Below are positions 12,739 to 25,466 of a stretch of DNA of 64,000 nucleotides, one piece after another. Positions within the stretch are counted from its first letter, which is position 1. Each line of letters starts with the position of its first letter. The position numbers were made by a program, and so were the translations under genes. Origin of the DNA: Cymodocea nodosa (taxonomy: Eukaryota; Streptophyta; Magnoliopsida; Alismatales; Cymodoceaceae); contig CM072337.1 of the NCBI GenBank assembly GCA_036874045.1, positions 6,572,001 through 6,636,000 of the forward strand. Reading direction: 5' to 3'. The notes beneath the pieces were generated by a model, which saw nothing but the letters and a program-made list of their open reading frames with translations, had not been told where the DNA came from and made no database searches.

Positions 12739-13748
12739 TGTTAGGCAAGTAGTACAGGTGTGGAGTATACCACAAGAAGCCCAGGTTCAATTTGAAGCTT
12801 GTTAATAGTAAATATCCAATAGATTTATATTTTCAGAAGGTTATCGGGCCTAAGTATCTGAAATAAAGTTTCAGTCAGAGGCTTTGACCTAACTATCCGT
12901 AAGTTAGAGAATTTTGGAGGGTTACTGGTTGTAACCATCCAGAATGACTTAAAGGACACTCAAATGGACAATTGGACAGTTATGTATCCGAAAGTTAGTT
13001 ACTTAAGTAGATGTTCTGACAGTTAAGAAGCCAAGTATCCGAAAAGTAGTGACTTAAGTCGATCTTCGAATAGTTAAGCAGTAATTATCTGAAAATCATA
13101 AGTTTTTGGAAGGTTACAGTTACAACCTTCCGAAATGACTAAAGAGATACTTAAGTGAGTTTTCAGATAGTTAAGACAGTAACTATCCGAAAGGCATGCA
13201 GTTTTCGGAGAGTTAACGGTAGAACCTTTCGAATGGACAAAGAGAGAAGTAAGTGGGTTTTCGGACAGTTAAGTTTGTAACTATCCGAAAGACCGAATCT
13301 CTCCAGACAATTAGCCTGCTATAGTACCACCCATTACAATAAATGAAGAAAGAAGAATATCTTTGGATAGTTAAGTCTGTAACTATCCGAAGTGTTACAG
13401 CTTTCAAAAAGTTAGGAAGATAAGGCTCTAAAATTGAAAGTCTCTTCTCCAAAGCATTATTTCTCTATTGAAATGGCTTGAATGTAATTAAAGGTTTATT
13501 AACCCTAAGTTGGGTAGTATATAAACCTTTATGATATTGTAAAACATTGTGATTGTTTGTGCTGAAGCTCATAGAAGAACTCTCAACTCTCTGTGAACGT
13601 AGGCTATTGTTGAACCACGTAAATCCTGTGTCTTCATTGTTTTCTTCTTCTTCTTTCTCTTTATCTCCAGTTTGGTGAGTTTAGTGGAGAGCTTTTTTTA
13701 GAATCGTGTCATAGAAAGTTAACTGAATGATTGGGTAATATATTAACA
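12739..13748 (+). repeat. T1 5' LTR (Tork/TNT-like copia)
   Basis: A 1.0-kb LTR from TGTTAGGCAAG to ATATTAACA, followed 2 nt later by a degenerate PBS. Its U3 is a dense array of the motif TAACTATCCGAAAG and its reverse complement (for example near 13080, 13180, 13275, 13380). A TATA-like TATATAAACC is at 13519-13528, and a TTCTTCTTCTTTCTCTTT pyrimidine tract precedes the end. Confidence 0.75.
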
Positions 13749-13750
13749 AC

Positions 13751-13763
13751 TAGTATCAAAGTC
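13751..13763 (+). other. Degenerate initiator-Met primer binding site (T1)
   Basis: TAGTATCAAAGTC, resembling TGGTATCAGAGC, lies 2 nt after the LTR end, as expected for a copia element. Confidence 0.65.
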
Positions 13764-13785
13764 GAAGGTCTTTCAATTTAATAGA

Positions 13786-14580
13786 ATGGCAGACAATAGA
13801 AAGCTCAGGATTGAGAAATTTGATGGAAAAGATTTCGAATACTGAAGGTCTCAGATAAAAGACTCTTTGTATTAGAAAGATCTTCATCAACCTCTATTCG
13901 AAAGAAAACTAGAAAAGATGGATCAGGAAGAGTGAGAGTTGCATGATAGAAAAGCTCTAAGTCTCGTCAGGTTGTCACTAGCAAGGAACGTTCATTCAAA
14001 CGTTGCTAAGGAGAAAACAACAACTGACTTGATGAAAGCTTTGTCCAACATGTATGAGAAGCCATTAGCCACCTATTTCTCATGCGTAGATTATTTAATC
14101 TAAAAATGCATGAAAGTGGAAATGTTACAGATCACGTTAATGAGTTAAATACTATTTTAAATCAACTACATTCAATAGATATAGTATTTGATGATGAAGT
14201 CAGGGCCTTGATTTTATTATCCTCATTATCAAAAAGGTGGTCTCTTGTCGTGACTAGTATAAGTAGTTCACTAGGTCATGAGAAGCTCAAAATGAGTGAC
14301 ATCCAAGATTTAATTTTGAGTGAGGACATTCACAAGAAAAGTGAATTGTCAGCTTCAACTTCTGCCCTTAGTGTTGAAAGTAGGGGGAGAAGTAAATCAA
14401 AATAATTTAAATCCAAAAGAAGGTTAAAGTCCAAAGGTACTAGTAAAGTGAGATCAAATATCAAATGTTGGAACTACAATCAATGGGGGCACTTCAAGTC
14501 ATAGTGCAAGGCTCCCAAGAAAGACAGCAAAGGGAAGGAATCAAAAGGAGCAGGTGCAAATGTTGTCTCCTACAATTTAG
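13786..14580 (+). pseudogene. Ty1/copia Gag with zinc knuckle (T1)
   Basis: The frame opens at ATG 13786 (MADNRKLRIEKFDGKDFEY), 22 nt after the PBS. It has stops and a frameshift before 14082, then a clean stretch to 14405. Motifs such as HVNELNTILNQLHSI and ALILLSSLSKRW are typical of the copia Gag (UBN2-type) of the Tork/TNT lineage. A zinc knuckle with CWNYNQWGHFK follows near 14465; its last cysteine is preceded by a stop codon. Gag forms the particle and packages RNA. Pseudogene. Confidence 0.8.
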
Positions 14581-14589
14581 ATGATGCCC

Positions 14590-14950
14590 TAGTATGCTGT
14601 GTGGACAGTTCCATTAACTCATGGGTACTTGACTCAGGAGCTTCATTCCACACTACCTATAGGAAGGATTTGTTGCACAATTATCGCGTAACTCTTGTGA
14701 AGAAAGTGTACCTAGCTAACAACACAAGTTTGGATGTGTTGGGAATAGGAGAGGTATACATAAAAACAAAACAAGGGATACGAAAATTACAAGAAGTCAG
14801 ATATGTTCCTGATCTTGCAAAGCAATTAATTTCCATAAGTTCCCTAGATAATGATGGTTATCAGATTGCCTTTGGTGTAGGCAAATGGAAGGTAACCAAA
14901 GGTGCAAGAATTATTGCCTCAGGATAGAGGGTTGGCACCTTATATCTAAC
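14590..14950 (+). pseudogene. Ty1/copia aspartic protease fragment (T1)
   Basis: The frame after the zinc knuckle contains SWVLDSGASFHTTYRKDLL, where D-S-G is the active-site triad of the retrotransposon aspartic protease, then VYLANNTSLDVLGIGEV and VRYVPDLAKQLISISSL, the usual C-terminal half. It processes the Gag-Pol polyprotein. The segment stays open from 14601 to 14927 and is then cut at 14951 by the K3 LTR, so integrase and RT of T1 are missing. Confidence 0.85.
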
Positions 14951-16202
14951 TGTAGGATCATATGACTACACAAGAGGGGGGTGAATTGTGTTTTTCAACT
15001 TTTTCTAATTATAATTGAAACTTCAATACTTAAAAACAAGTCGAGACACTGTTTTCATAAAATCATTTTTATTCAAGGTTTCAATTACAATATACAATTC
15101 AATTCTCCTTAGAAATTGTAGATGCAATTATATATCGATATCATGTTTCATCTATACAATTTCATAACTACAAATAGAGAAAACTAATTTGCGGAATTTA
15201 AAACATTTCTCCCTGTTTGAGATCTTTCTTCTTCTTTTTCTTCTTCAGCAATTCTTTAGTGATGAATATCTTGTCTTTCTTTGCTTCACCAAATTTCCTT
15301 TCTTTTGATATTTTAAATCTTCAGTGATGTATATATTACCTTTTTTTCTACTTCACTGAACTTTCTTCCAACTAATACTTCAAATCTTCAACGACATAAA
15401 TCTCACCTTTTTCTACTTCACTGAATTTTCTTCCACCTGAGAGCTTTTCTTCGAAAAGTGTCTTTCATCCCTGAAAAGATTTTTCTTTTGGTGTGTAGGG
15501 ATAGTTTGATCAATGAGAACTCTATACCTTTTATACTGTATGTTAATTTCATGCATATACTCCACGTTTAAACACTACTAGTTTTCCACTTCTTCACATC
15601 TTTGCTTTTTCCTTCATCGAAACACACACACTCTAACCCACGTTTACATTTCGAATTTTCTTTAATCATCAATCTTGGATCTCTAAAAAATTTCCTGCAA
15701 AATAAACTTTCTCTTCCAAAACTTTTCTTCAAGTGTAATAAGAAGTTGTTACTTTAATGTTAACTAAACGAGTAACACAAGTAGACATTAACTTAACGTT
15801 TCTAACTTAACGAGTTCCTCATGTACCATTTCATGTGACAAGTATTGTAGCTAACTCAACGAACTAAGTCTGTGGTGTTACGCTAACTCAACGAACCAAC
15901 TTTGTTGTGTTACGATAACTCAACGAACCAACTCCGTTGTGTTAGAGATAACTCAACGAACTAGTAATAAACAAATGTTTTTATAATAATAATTTTACCA
16001 CGTGCAAAAATAACAACTTAAATTTATAACGCTAACCTAACGCGTTGCCTTAGTGTTCAATATAGCAACTCAACACGTTTAGTTATGTTAACTTAACGAG
16101 TTAAACATGTGCACCTCACATGATACAATGTAACATTCGTAACTTATAGTTTCACCACGTGTACAACACTAACTTAACAAGTTCATTTCTTATTTTGCTC
16201 AC
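14951..16202 (-). repeat. K3: partial copia LTR (family K), split by G3
   Basis: The minus-strand 3' terminus (AATTCACCCCCCTCTTGTGT then GATCCTACA) is at 14951. It contains three of the 65-bp tandem units (15255-15440) and several TAACTCAACGAAC / TAACTTAACGAG motifs. It stops at TTTTGCTCAC (16202), mid-LTR by comparison with K4 (about 39055), exactly where G3 begins. G3 therefore inserted into K3, which had inserted into T1. Confidence 0.8.
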
Positions 16203-17972
16203 TATTTAGAATGAAAAAGTGCATATTATTAACGGTTAAATGATGGTTAATTGTATAATATTTAGCTTATCATATGAGAATTAAGCCATTATATCATAAT
16301 TGCACTGTTATATGCTTTAATTAAAGAATCCGCTTAATTTTGGTGAATTAATGTTAATTTAGTACATTTCTGAACTATTGATATGTTGCAGGCTGTGAAA
16401 TCCTTAAGTATCCGAATTTTCTGATATTTCAAATAGTTAAGTTTATAAGTATCCGAAATGCACCTGAGCATCGAATAGTTAAATTTATGCATGTGTTTTA
16501 TAGTAAAATCAATGAGGTAAGTCCGTTGAGTTATCTATAACTCCACGGACCTTTTATTTTCTAATATGCCACTGTAGCGGTTGCAGAATCAGGACAGTTG
16601 GAAGGAAAAACCACGATCGCACGTATCATGCAGGAATTCACTCGTCGAAGGGAGAAGAAATCATCGTCGTTGATATGAATGAAGGAAATTCAACCAACCA
16701 TTCAAGCAAAAGTAGTTACCACTGAAGAAATATAAAAGAAAAGAAGAAAAAGAAGTAAAGGGGTGTGTGATCGATGGGTATGGCCAGTGTTTACAGAGGA
16801 GGAGCACCGAGCTTTCTGCAGACAGTATCGACAATTCTCTGAAGTACCACACCAACCATTATCACCACCACATTACCACCACATTATCACCAACCATCGG
16901 AGGTCTATAAGGATACTTTCCTGATATCAGGTCGATTCCGAGCCAAACACAGTGCCTGACAACCATTGTGAGGAGTGATTGCGTCGCGGGAAGGGAAGCT
17001 ATTTTCACCAAGCGCCGACTCATATCTCAGGAGATCGTAAAGCTTCTAGTCTTGGTTTTGGGTTGATGCCTGTATGCTGAAGAGGAGATCATATTGCAAT
17101 TCTAGACTCGCAATTCTATAGGGAGAGGAGACAGAATTGTAAGTGGTTTAATTTTCAGTGGTGTAATCGTGTCGCATGTAGTGACGGAAGTATTTACTGT
17201 CGACTAAGATTACTTTACATTTCACCTTTCGCCCATTTCCATGTTCATATTAAAACAAAAATACCAAAAACAACTTATCAGTGTTTGTATTTTGTATTTG
17301 AGTGTTGTATCGTGATTAATGTTATATTTGTTAGTGTTTTGATTGTTTTATATTAGTTTTAGTTTTACAGTTTACTGAAATTGATTCGTTCAAAAGACTT
17401 AAAGATTTTAATGGTTACTGTTTGAATTATCTGAATGTTAGTATTGCCTAATGATAAATCCAATGTTTACTAACATTAAATAGCTTAATTGATGTTATTT
17501 CCAATCTGTGGAATCGCCCAATGGTTGGCCGAATTCCTATGTAAATAGCAGTATTAAATAGGTAATGTAGGCTCGTGGAGTTAACTTAAGTCCACAAGGT
17601 TAGTCCGTTGAGTTAGCCATAACTCAACGAATTTAGTCCGTTGAGATAATTGTAACTCAACGGAGAGCTTATTGAATATATAAATTTGATTGTTAACAAA
17701 TGGAACAATTCTCAATTCTTAAATAATTCCCTATGGGATAGACCTGTACTTGCACACTAATACAATATACACTATGCAATTGCAGTTAAAATACAAATTG
17801 GAATTAATATCTAACGTGTATTAAAGGTTGTTTGTTTACTTCTATATAAAAAAATGAATAGGCATAAAGATAAATTAACTAAGTAAAAATAGAAGTTAAC
17901 AAATCCAAGTTTTTCTAGTGCGTTGTTGGAGATTCAAATAAGTTTTCTAATGTCGTGCTAGCCAAGCAAACA
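16203..17972 (+). repeat. G3 5' LTR (family G)
   Basis: 1770 bp, starting TATTTAGAATG (the terminal TG mutated to TA) and ending CAAGCAAACA. U3 contains a near-perfect 30-bp inverted repeat (16521-16550) and a TATA box at 16731-16737; motif pairs recur near the end (17590-17665). Confidence 0.88.
16521..16550 (+). promoter_or_regulatory. Inverted-repeat motif in G LTR U3
   Basis: Arms GTCCGTTGAGTTAT and ATAACTCCACGGAC face each other with 2 nt between. Equivalent sites: 2361-2390, 6055-6083, 36376-36403. It sits upstream of the TATA box, so it is a candidate dimeric transcription-factor site. Confidence 0.55.
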
Positions 17973-17979
17973 AGTTTTA

Positions 17980-17997
17980 TGGCATTGTTGCCGAGAG
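17980..17997 (+). other. Degenerate tRNA-Asp primer binding site (G3)
   Basis: TGGCATTGTTGCCGAGAG, 7 nt after the LTR end; the G1 copy of this site is nearer the canonical sequence. Confidence 0.75.
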
Positions 17998-18077
17998 TTG
18001 AATTAATATAAGCAACTGTTAGAGCTGTTTCATTTTAATATGCAGAGTGTTGTGTGTTTTCTTCTGTAATTGAGAAT

Positions 18078-20247
18078 ATGGTATATGCTTATGCTCAAAG
18101 ATTTCTGAAACCTGTAGTTAGCATGTGTGAATTCTGCAATTCTGAAGGTCACGACATTTCTAACTGTTTGAAACTGAGACGTTTGCAGATGGTTAGATCC
18201 CATGAACAACAAATAAATTATCCTCAATATAATAGAGCCGAGTATGAGAATCCTATAGTTTACCCAACTGATGGTCAATATAGAATGTGTAATATGTTGA
18301 GAGACTGAAGTTTGAGATAAGTATGACAGACTGGAGCATAGTATAGAGCAAAACCTGGATAAACTAGAATACTTTATGTGTCATCAACAAGAAGTCAACC
18401 AATTAAACTATAAGGAAGCATATTCAGAACCTAAAAAGTATATAATTTACGAAACTGAAAAAACCATAATGAAAATTTATCAAAAATTGAATGCAATGAG
18501 ATTAGATGATTTGGAAGGAAAACTAAAAGCATTGGACAAATATACAATGAAAATACAAGTTATGCAACAGGATAATGAAAATTATAATGTTATAGATCTA
18601 CATAATTTGCAAAATATACAGCAAACAGAAAATACTAATGCAATAGAATTTAAAAAATGCACTTTAAAATTAAAAACAATTGAAGATTATAATCACGAAA
18701 ATGATATACAAAAACATCACGAGAGTAACGAAAATTTGGAAGATGTTTGTGTAACATTAAGATCTGGAACTAATATACCACAAAGAACTCAAAATGAAAA
18801 TAATATGGTGGATAAGAGTAAAAATCAAAATGATAATGAAAATGTAATAGCTAAAAATCTAGAAATCACTAAAGAACAATCTGAATATGCTAATGAGACT
18901 AAAAATGATCAAACAAATCAACTGAAAGAAAAAGAATCTTGTAAATCACAATCTTTAGCACCCTATCCTGAAAGATTACAACAAACAATACCTGAAAAAC
19001 AAGAAAAAATCAGAAAAATTTTTGAAAAAGTACAAGTTAACATTCCTTTGTTAGATCTATTGCAGAAAATGCCACCTTGTGCTAAATTTCTGAAGGATTG
19101 GTATACGAAGAAAAGAGAGCGAAAAGTTCTTAGAAAGGTCTTTTTAGCTGAGCAAAGTAGTTCCCTATTTTTGCCACAAATTCTTAAAAAGTTATCTGAT
19201 CCTGGAATCTCTGTTATATCATACACCATAGGAAATATCATTCTAGAAAGAACCTTAATAGACTTAGGTGTAGGTATAAATGTTATGCCAAGTGATATAT
19301 TTGCATCCTTAGGATTAGAAGGCTTAACTCCTACTAGTACAGTTATTCAATTAGCTGATAGAAGTATAAGATACCCTAGAGGAAAAATAGAAGATGTCTT
19401 AATTAAAATCAAAAACTTTATATATCCTATTGATATTGTAATTTTGGATTCCCAACAAATTAAGTATAAAAATAATGATACATCTTTAATTTTGGGAAGG
19501 CCATTTTTAACAACATCAAGGGGTGTTATAAATTGTAAAACTAGAGTAATGAAGTTAGCATATGGTAATGAGGATACTCAATTAAATATTTTCAAACCAG
19601 AAAGGTTTGAGGAGTTAGAAATGTCCTTATATACCATAGACTTTTTAGAGGATGAAGGAGATATGTTAGAGGATGTGATCCAAGAAGAATTAAATAGGCA
19701 AATCAATTCTGAAACTTTAGGGGAAAGTGAAAGCATAAATATAGAAGGAGATCTGGAAGAAATTAATTTAGAAATTGATGATGTTCAATTAGGAGCTTTA
19801 GCTTCTGATAGGCAACATTTAGAATTAAAACATTTACCTCCTGAATTAACCTATATATTTTTGGAAGAGAAACGAATCTATCCAATCATTATTGCTTCAG
19901 ATTTAAAAGAGGATCAAATAGCTAAATTAAAAGATGTAGTGAAAAGTTATAAAGAAGCAATAGGATGGATTATGACTGATATGAAAGGGTTAAGTTCAAC
20001 TTTATGCTGTCACCACATATATTTAGAAGAAAATACTAAACCTGTTAGAATTCTTGAGAGGAGATTAAATCCAAACCTTAAAGTAGTCAAGAAGGAAATA
20101 GTGAAATGGTCAGATAATGACATAATTTATCCAATTTCTGATAGCTCGTGGGTTAGTCCAATCCATGTAGTTCCCAGGAAATCAAGATTAACAATTATTA
20201 GGAATGAAAGTCAAGACTTGATATCTACTAGAATTCAATCAAGCTAG
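18078..20247 (+). pseudogene. G3 nucleocapsid-protease and RT N-terminus
   Basis: ATG at 18078 matches the G1 start. The zinc knuckle CEFCNSEGHDISNC fits C-X2-C-X4-H-X4-C and binds RNA. A 2-bp deletion near 18305 (compare G1) shifts the frame; from 18376 it stays open for 623 codons. In order: a coiled segment rich in K, E and N; TLRSGT (about 18755), which in Athila lies before the protease; the aspartic protease with TLIDLGVGINVMPSDIF (D at 19261), where D-L-G replaces the usual D-S/T-G as in other Athila proteases, and LILGRPFLTTSRG; then the RT entry region ending at a TAG (20245) that replaces the Trp of the usual GWR motif. Unlike standard Athila, no capsid precedes the zinc knuckle. 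Confidence 0.88.
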
Positions 20248-21465
20248 AGAGTATGTATAGACTATAGAAAGCTGAATGTTGTAACTAGGAAAGATCATTT
20301 TCCCTTACCTTTTATAGATCAAATGTTGGAAAGATTAGCAGGGCAAGAATATTTTTGTTTCCTAGATGAGTATTCAGGTTATAATCAAATTCCAGTAGCA
20401 TTAGAGGATCAAGAGAAAACAACTTTCACCTGTCCTAATGGAACTTATGCTTTTAAGAGAATGCCATTCGAATTATAAAATGCACCAGCTACCTTTCAAA
20501 GGTGTATGCAAGGCATATTTACTGGAATGATTGAAGATTTTTTGGAAATATTTATGGATGATTTTACTATATATGGCAACTCATATGAAGTTTGTTTAAA
20601 AAATTCAGACCAAATATTAAAACGTTGTGTGGAAAAAAATCTGGTTTTAAACTAGGAAAAATGTCACTTCATGGTTAAACAAGGAATAGTCTTAGGGCAT
20701 GTTGTTTCTAAGAAAGGGTTGGAAGTAGATAAAGCTAAAATAAAGTAATTTCCAATCTACCAGAACCTAAATCAGTAAAAGATATTAAATCATTTCTAAG
20801 ACATGCTGGTTTTTATAGAAAATTTATTAAAGTCTTTAGCAAAATAGCTAGACCTTTAACTAATCTATTAAAAGATGTCCCATTTAACTTTGATAAAAAT
20901 TGCAAGGAAGCATTTTTCAAACTTAAAACTAGCTTAATTTCAACTCCTATAATTTAAGCACCTGATTTGAGCCATCCATTTGAATTAATGTGCGATGCAT
21001 CTAATTTTGCTGTAGGAGCAGTGTTGGGACAAAAGATAGAAAAATCTCCTAAGTGATTCATTATGCAAGCAAAATCTTAAATGATGTTCAGTTAATTACA
21101 CAACTACTAAAAAAGAATTATTAGTTGTTGTGTTTACTTTAGAAAAGTTTAGATCATATCTGATTGGAACTAAAGTAATAGTATACATAAATCATGCAGC
21201 TTTAAAACACATAATAGCAAAAAAAGAGACTAAGCCTAGATTGATCCGATGGATATTATTATTACAAGAATTTGATCTAGAAATTAAAGATAAAAAAGGT
21301 TGTGAGAATGTAGTAGCTGATCATTTATCAAGATTACAAATAGAAAAAATAAATATTGAAATTAAGGATAATTTTCCTAATGAACAATTAATGGCCATCA
21401 ACACAATGCCTTGGTATGCAGACATAGTTAATTACTTAGTTGCTGGTTTAACACCTAAGGATTGA
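20248..21465 (+). pseudogene. G3 reverse transcriptase and RNase H
   Basis: In frame with the previous ORF across one stop. RT motifs: VCIDYRKLNVVTRKDHFPLP, then MLERLAGQEYFCFLD, then FKRMPFEL (stop) NAPATFQRCM, and the catalytic FMDD within EIFMDDFTIYG (about 20550-20580). A frameshift near 20745 is followed by SVKDIKSFLRHAGFYRKFIK. RNase H: HPFELMCDASNFAVGAVLGQ (about 20970), a frameshift near 21045, then [20 protein letters not shown] and [11 protein letters not shown], ending [10 protein letters not shown]. These domains make double-stranded cDNA from element RNA. At least three stops and two frameshifts mean the copy is dead. Confidence 0.9.
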
Positions 21466-22717
21466 AATAGACAGGATAAGAAATTGTTTTTCTCAAGAGT
21501 AAAATATTACTATTGGGAAGACCCATACTTATTTAAGAAATGTCCCGATTTAGTTCTAAGGAGGTGTGTTCCAGAAACTGAATATCAAAGCATATTACTT
21601 TTCATGACCAAGCTTGTGGAGGGCATTTTGGCTCTAGGAAAAATGGTGCAAAAATTCTGCAATGTGGGTTTTATTGGCCAACACTATTCAAAGATGCTCA
21701 TAAATACTACTTAAGTTGTTTAAGATGTCAACAAATAAGAAGAATATCAAAGAGCAATATGCTGTCTCTTAATCCTATTATTGAGGTTGAAATCTTTGAT
21801 GTGTGGGGAATAGATTTTATGGGTCAATTTCCTATGTCTAATCAATTTAATTACATATTGTTGCGAGTGGATTATGTATCTAAGTGAATAGAAGTTATTC
21901 CTACAAAAACTAATGACAACAAAGTGGTAATACAATTTATAAGAACCAATATATTTGCCAGATTTGGAATACCTAAAGCTATTATCAGTGATAGAGGAAC
22001 TCATTTCTGTAATAGAAGTTTTAAAGCCTTAATGAAGAAATATGGAGTAAACCACAAAATTGCAACATCATATCATCCACAAACAAGTGGACAAGTAGAA
22101 AGTGCTAACAAACAAATTAAGTTAATCTTAGAAAAAGTAGTAAATCCTACTAGAACAGATTGGGCTACTAAATTGATAGATGCACTTTGGGCTTATAGAA
22201 CTGCTTATAAGACAAGCTTAGGTATGTCACCTTTTATGCTAGTATATGGAAAAAGTTGTCATTTACCAACTGAAATAGAACATAAAGCTTATTGGGCATT
22301 AAAAACTCTAAACACTAATTTAAATCAAGTTGTTGAGAATAGGAAAATGCAATTAATTGAATTAAAAGAATTTAGAAATGAAGCTTATTCAAAGACTGTA
22401 AGAGAAAAAGAGAAAAAAAGAAAATGAAATTCTAGCATGATAGAAAAATTATTCCAAAAAGCTTTGAAATAGGACAAGAAGTATATCTTTATATGGCTAG
22501 AATCCATAACCATCTAGGAAAATTAAGATCTAGATGGGCAGGACCTTATATGGTTCGAAATATTTATCCTTATGGAGTTATTGAGATTGAAAATCCTAAA
22601 AATCAGAATATATTTAAAGTAAATGGACAAAGACTTAGACCTATTCTAAAAACACCAAAAAACTACTTTGGAATTGTAGAAGAAGTCAGAGTAGAGGACT
22701 ACTCGAGCTTTACTTAG
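21466..22717 (+). pseudogene. G3 integrase
   Basis: Zinc-binding HHCC region at about 21600-21735 (CHDQACGGHFG-type and CLRCQQIRR), partly frameshifted. Catalytic core: D in DVWGIDFMGQF (about 21800-21830), D in SDRGTHF (codon 21990), E in SGQVESANK (codon 22098), 35 residues apart, so the DDE triad is intact apart from one stop (TGA near 21885) between the first two. After a frameshift at about 22427 come GKLRSRWAGPYMVRNIYP and FKVNGQRLRPI, the C-terminal DNA-binding module of Athila/Tat integrases. It inserts cDNA into the genome. The ORF ends at TAG 22715. Confidence 0.92.
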
Positions 22718-23231
22718 TAAGAAATCAGTTTTTATTTTGTGATTGTAAAAAAATATATATATATATTATAAAATATAAAAATCGTTGTAGTTCAACTGAC
22801 TAGATCCATCGATATGACTGGAACATAAAAATATCTATATTAATTTTCAGAAAAAAAATGTTGGTTTTATCGAAACATAGTATCGGTTAAACCAGTAAAA
22901 ACAAAAAAATATTATTATCTTAAATTTTTTTTTTTTTTTATATCTGTTTGTACGGGAAGTTCATTGAGTTATGCTTAACTCAACGAGCTTACTCCGTTGA
23001 GTCTTGAGTTAGTCAATGAACTTATTCCGTTGAGTTAACTGTAACTCAACGGAGTACTGTAACTAAGACTACAGATGAGAGAGCGAGATTTGGTTCAGGA
23101 AATGACCCAATTACTCGCCTAAACTTAGGGTTTATTTATCTTAAACTTAGGGTTTTGGGGGCGTTATCTGGCAAATCATTTAGAACTTAGAATAGTAGAA
23201 ATCAGAGCGATTCATGTCATTGTGTAACTCC
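22718..23231 (+). promoter_or_regulatory. G3 spacer 1, between integrase and ORF-X
   Basis: Non-coding. It holds a TATATATATATATA run (22752-22771), then facing copies of GTTGAGTTA / TAACTCAACG (22965-23055), then two AACTTAGGGTTT telobox-like boxes (23120-23155). Two further G3 spacers share the TATA run and the motif, suggesting a separate promoter for each downstream ORF. Function is inference. Confidence 0.45.
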
Positions 23232-25466
23232 ATGATGAGGAAGATGACACCTGAGTTCTAGGAAGATACAGTTGACAGCACAGTTTCTGAAGGAATCAGA
23301 GGAATGGCACATGCAGAAAAAGATTCAGAATACGACAAGAGAAAAAGAGTTACAGAATGTAGAATCCGAACTTTTTAGATTAAGAAGAATATTAGTAGAT
23401 TATGGTATACAAATACCTCAGATAATGGAGACATGAATCAGAGTACCAACATAAATTGCAGTTGGTAAAGAAAGAAAAATCAGGTCGAACAATGATGTAG
23501 CCCTAGAGCAAATCCAGCGCAAGGACAGATTATGGTTCAAAAGGTGCATTGCTGGTTGTGGAAGTTGGGAAATATGGCGCCAGCAACAAGCAAGAGAACG
23601 AGAGGAACCAACTACTGAAAGACCTGCTCCTGAGGAACAACAGTCAGGACCTCCAGTTCAGCCAATAGAGCCATTGCCATAAGTAGCATTTAATTGGCCG
23701 AGAACTGATGAAGAAGAGAAAGAGTTTGCTAGCTTGGTCAAAACAGCAAGAGACCAAGGTGATGATGAAGGAATAGCTACAACTAAGGCACATATTTTAT
23801 ATGATGTCAATAAGAAAATAAGGGTCGAAGAAAAGTTGAGGGCCCAGTACAAAATTAAGATTGAACAGCATCAGGCAGCAACTAAATAAGGTGCTGCAAG
23901 AGAAGCTAAACCTGGTCCTTCGAGACCAGCAATTATTGAAAGAATTAAACAGGAAGAGCCAGTACCTATGGCTCGAAGGCCTGCAGAACCTACCTTTGTA
24001 GATTTAATTTCAGAAGATGAAGAGAAAGATCAGGTACAATTAATCAAAAAAAGGAAAGGAAAAGAAATATTGCTTGAAAATCAAGAGGAAATTAAATCTG
24101 AAGTACCAATATTAAGAGGGCCTGTAGAGCCAATTTTTATAAACCTGCTATCCGATTCTGAGGAGGAGCCGGAGCAGCACAGCAGCAGCAGCAACAGCAA
24201 CAGGAGCAAAGAGAAGAAAAACAGGTTGAAATTAGTCTGCAGCCTATACAAGAAGAAGAAACAGAAATTAGGGCAGAAACTGAATTGCTCGTGACTCCAT
24301 CCCAATCTGCCATAGAATCAGAAAGAGTAGTGACAAAGCAGATTGGTAGTCAGGAGGAGGAAGAAAGAACATAAAATGAAGAAGAAGCTAAACAAAGCCA
24401 TTTGGACAAAAATGACTTTACAAATTCCATTGAAGAGCAAGAAACTCTTCAGCAATTTATGGAAGGAATTCAAGACAGAGTGGAGAGTTCTGCCGGCTCA
24501 CCACCACAGACAAAAGCAAAAGTAAAAATTCTAGAATATGTAGAACATGTTCAAGTGTAGCCTATAGTAGAGGAAGATCAAGAACAAACCCCTCTAGAAC
24601 AACAAAGTCACATTCCTGACCCGACTGAAACAACAGTTTTGAATGAAGTACATTTTTAGTGTTAGGAAGCTTATAATAAATATCAAGTGATTAAGGGTTA
24701 TGATATTATTTACAGTAGACCAGTAAATTGGGATGGAATGCAAGAAATCAAAGAATTATTTGAATTCCAAGGTCTACTGAATTTTATTTCTCAAGAAAGA
24801 GGGCATGTAGTATATGAGAATCTAGTGCCCTATTTTTATGCAAATTTGAGAGAAGAAGAAGGAAAATTAATTTCCAACATGGAGGAAGCTGATGTACAGA
24901 TAACACCAAAGCTTCTCCACAACATTTTTGGATTAAAGAATGAAGGGTAGGAAATATTAGAAAGTACAACTTCCATTGAATGGACAAAACAGACCATAAA
25001 GGACAGTTTGGCTATCAACCCTAGTGTGCTTTTATTAAACAGACTAAAGCATTTAAATGGTAAAGCACACATGGTAGCCAACATTTTGATTAAGAATGTC
25101 TATCAATGACAAGGCCATGACATAGAATTGAGTCAATTTGTCAAATGGGCCACATTTGCAATTGTAGATAGAAATCCAATAAATTAGTCTGCAATTTTTA
25201 TCTCCAAGCTGAGAACAATAAAGAAGAAATTGTTTTATGGAGATATAATTCCACTACTAATGGTGGATAGTATTGATTTCACAAAATGAGCATCAAAGAG
25301 AATCAAATCAAGAACCATTTCAATGAAAGAGTACATAAATTATGTAGCTGCAGAGATAGTTGTACCTTTTGGAGAAATTACAGGAGCCGTAGAGAGGATT
25401 AATCAATTAGATCAACAATTAGAAAAACTCTAGAAGGAAGTAGATGAACTGAGGAATAGAGACTAA
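23232..25466 (+). pseudogene. ORF-X of G3: plant transposon-associated protein, broken
   Basis: The start is uncertain (ATG at 23232 or later). The frame is broken by several shifts and stops but reads as one protein: a charged N-terminal half (RTDEEEKEFASLVK, IRVEEKLRAQYKIKIEQ), acidic patches such as VDLISEDEEKDQ repeated as INLLSDSEEEPEQ, a Q/E-rich linker (24165-24650), then a conserved globular domain from 24687 (YDIIYSRPVNWDGMQEIKEL, YFYANLREEEGKLIS). That domain resembles the 'putative plant transposon protein' family (my recollection of PF20167) and is clearly homologous to 42091-42700 in this window. A C-terminal coiled coil (VERINQLDQQLEKL) ends at 25464. Function unknown; position after integrase parallels the env-like ORFs of Athila, but no signal peptide or membrane segment is visible. 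Confidence 0.65.

Noticed and set aside
23120-23155. AAACTTAGGGTTT boxes as interstitial telomere repeats
   Set aside because: Only two short degenerate units; more like telobox elements of plant promoters and leaders.
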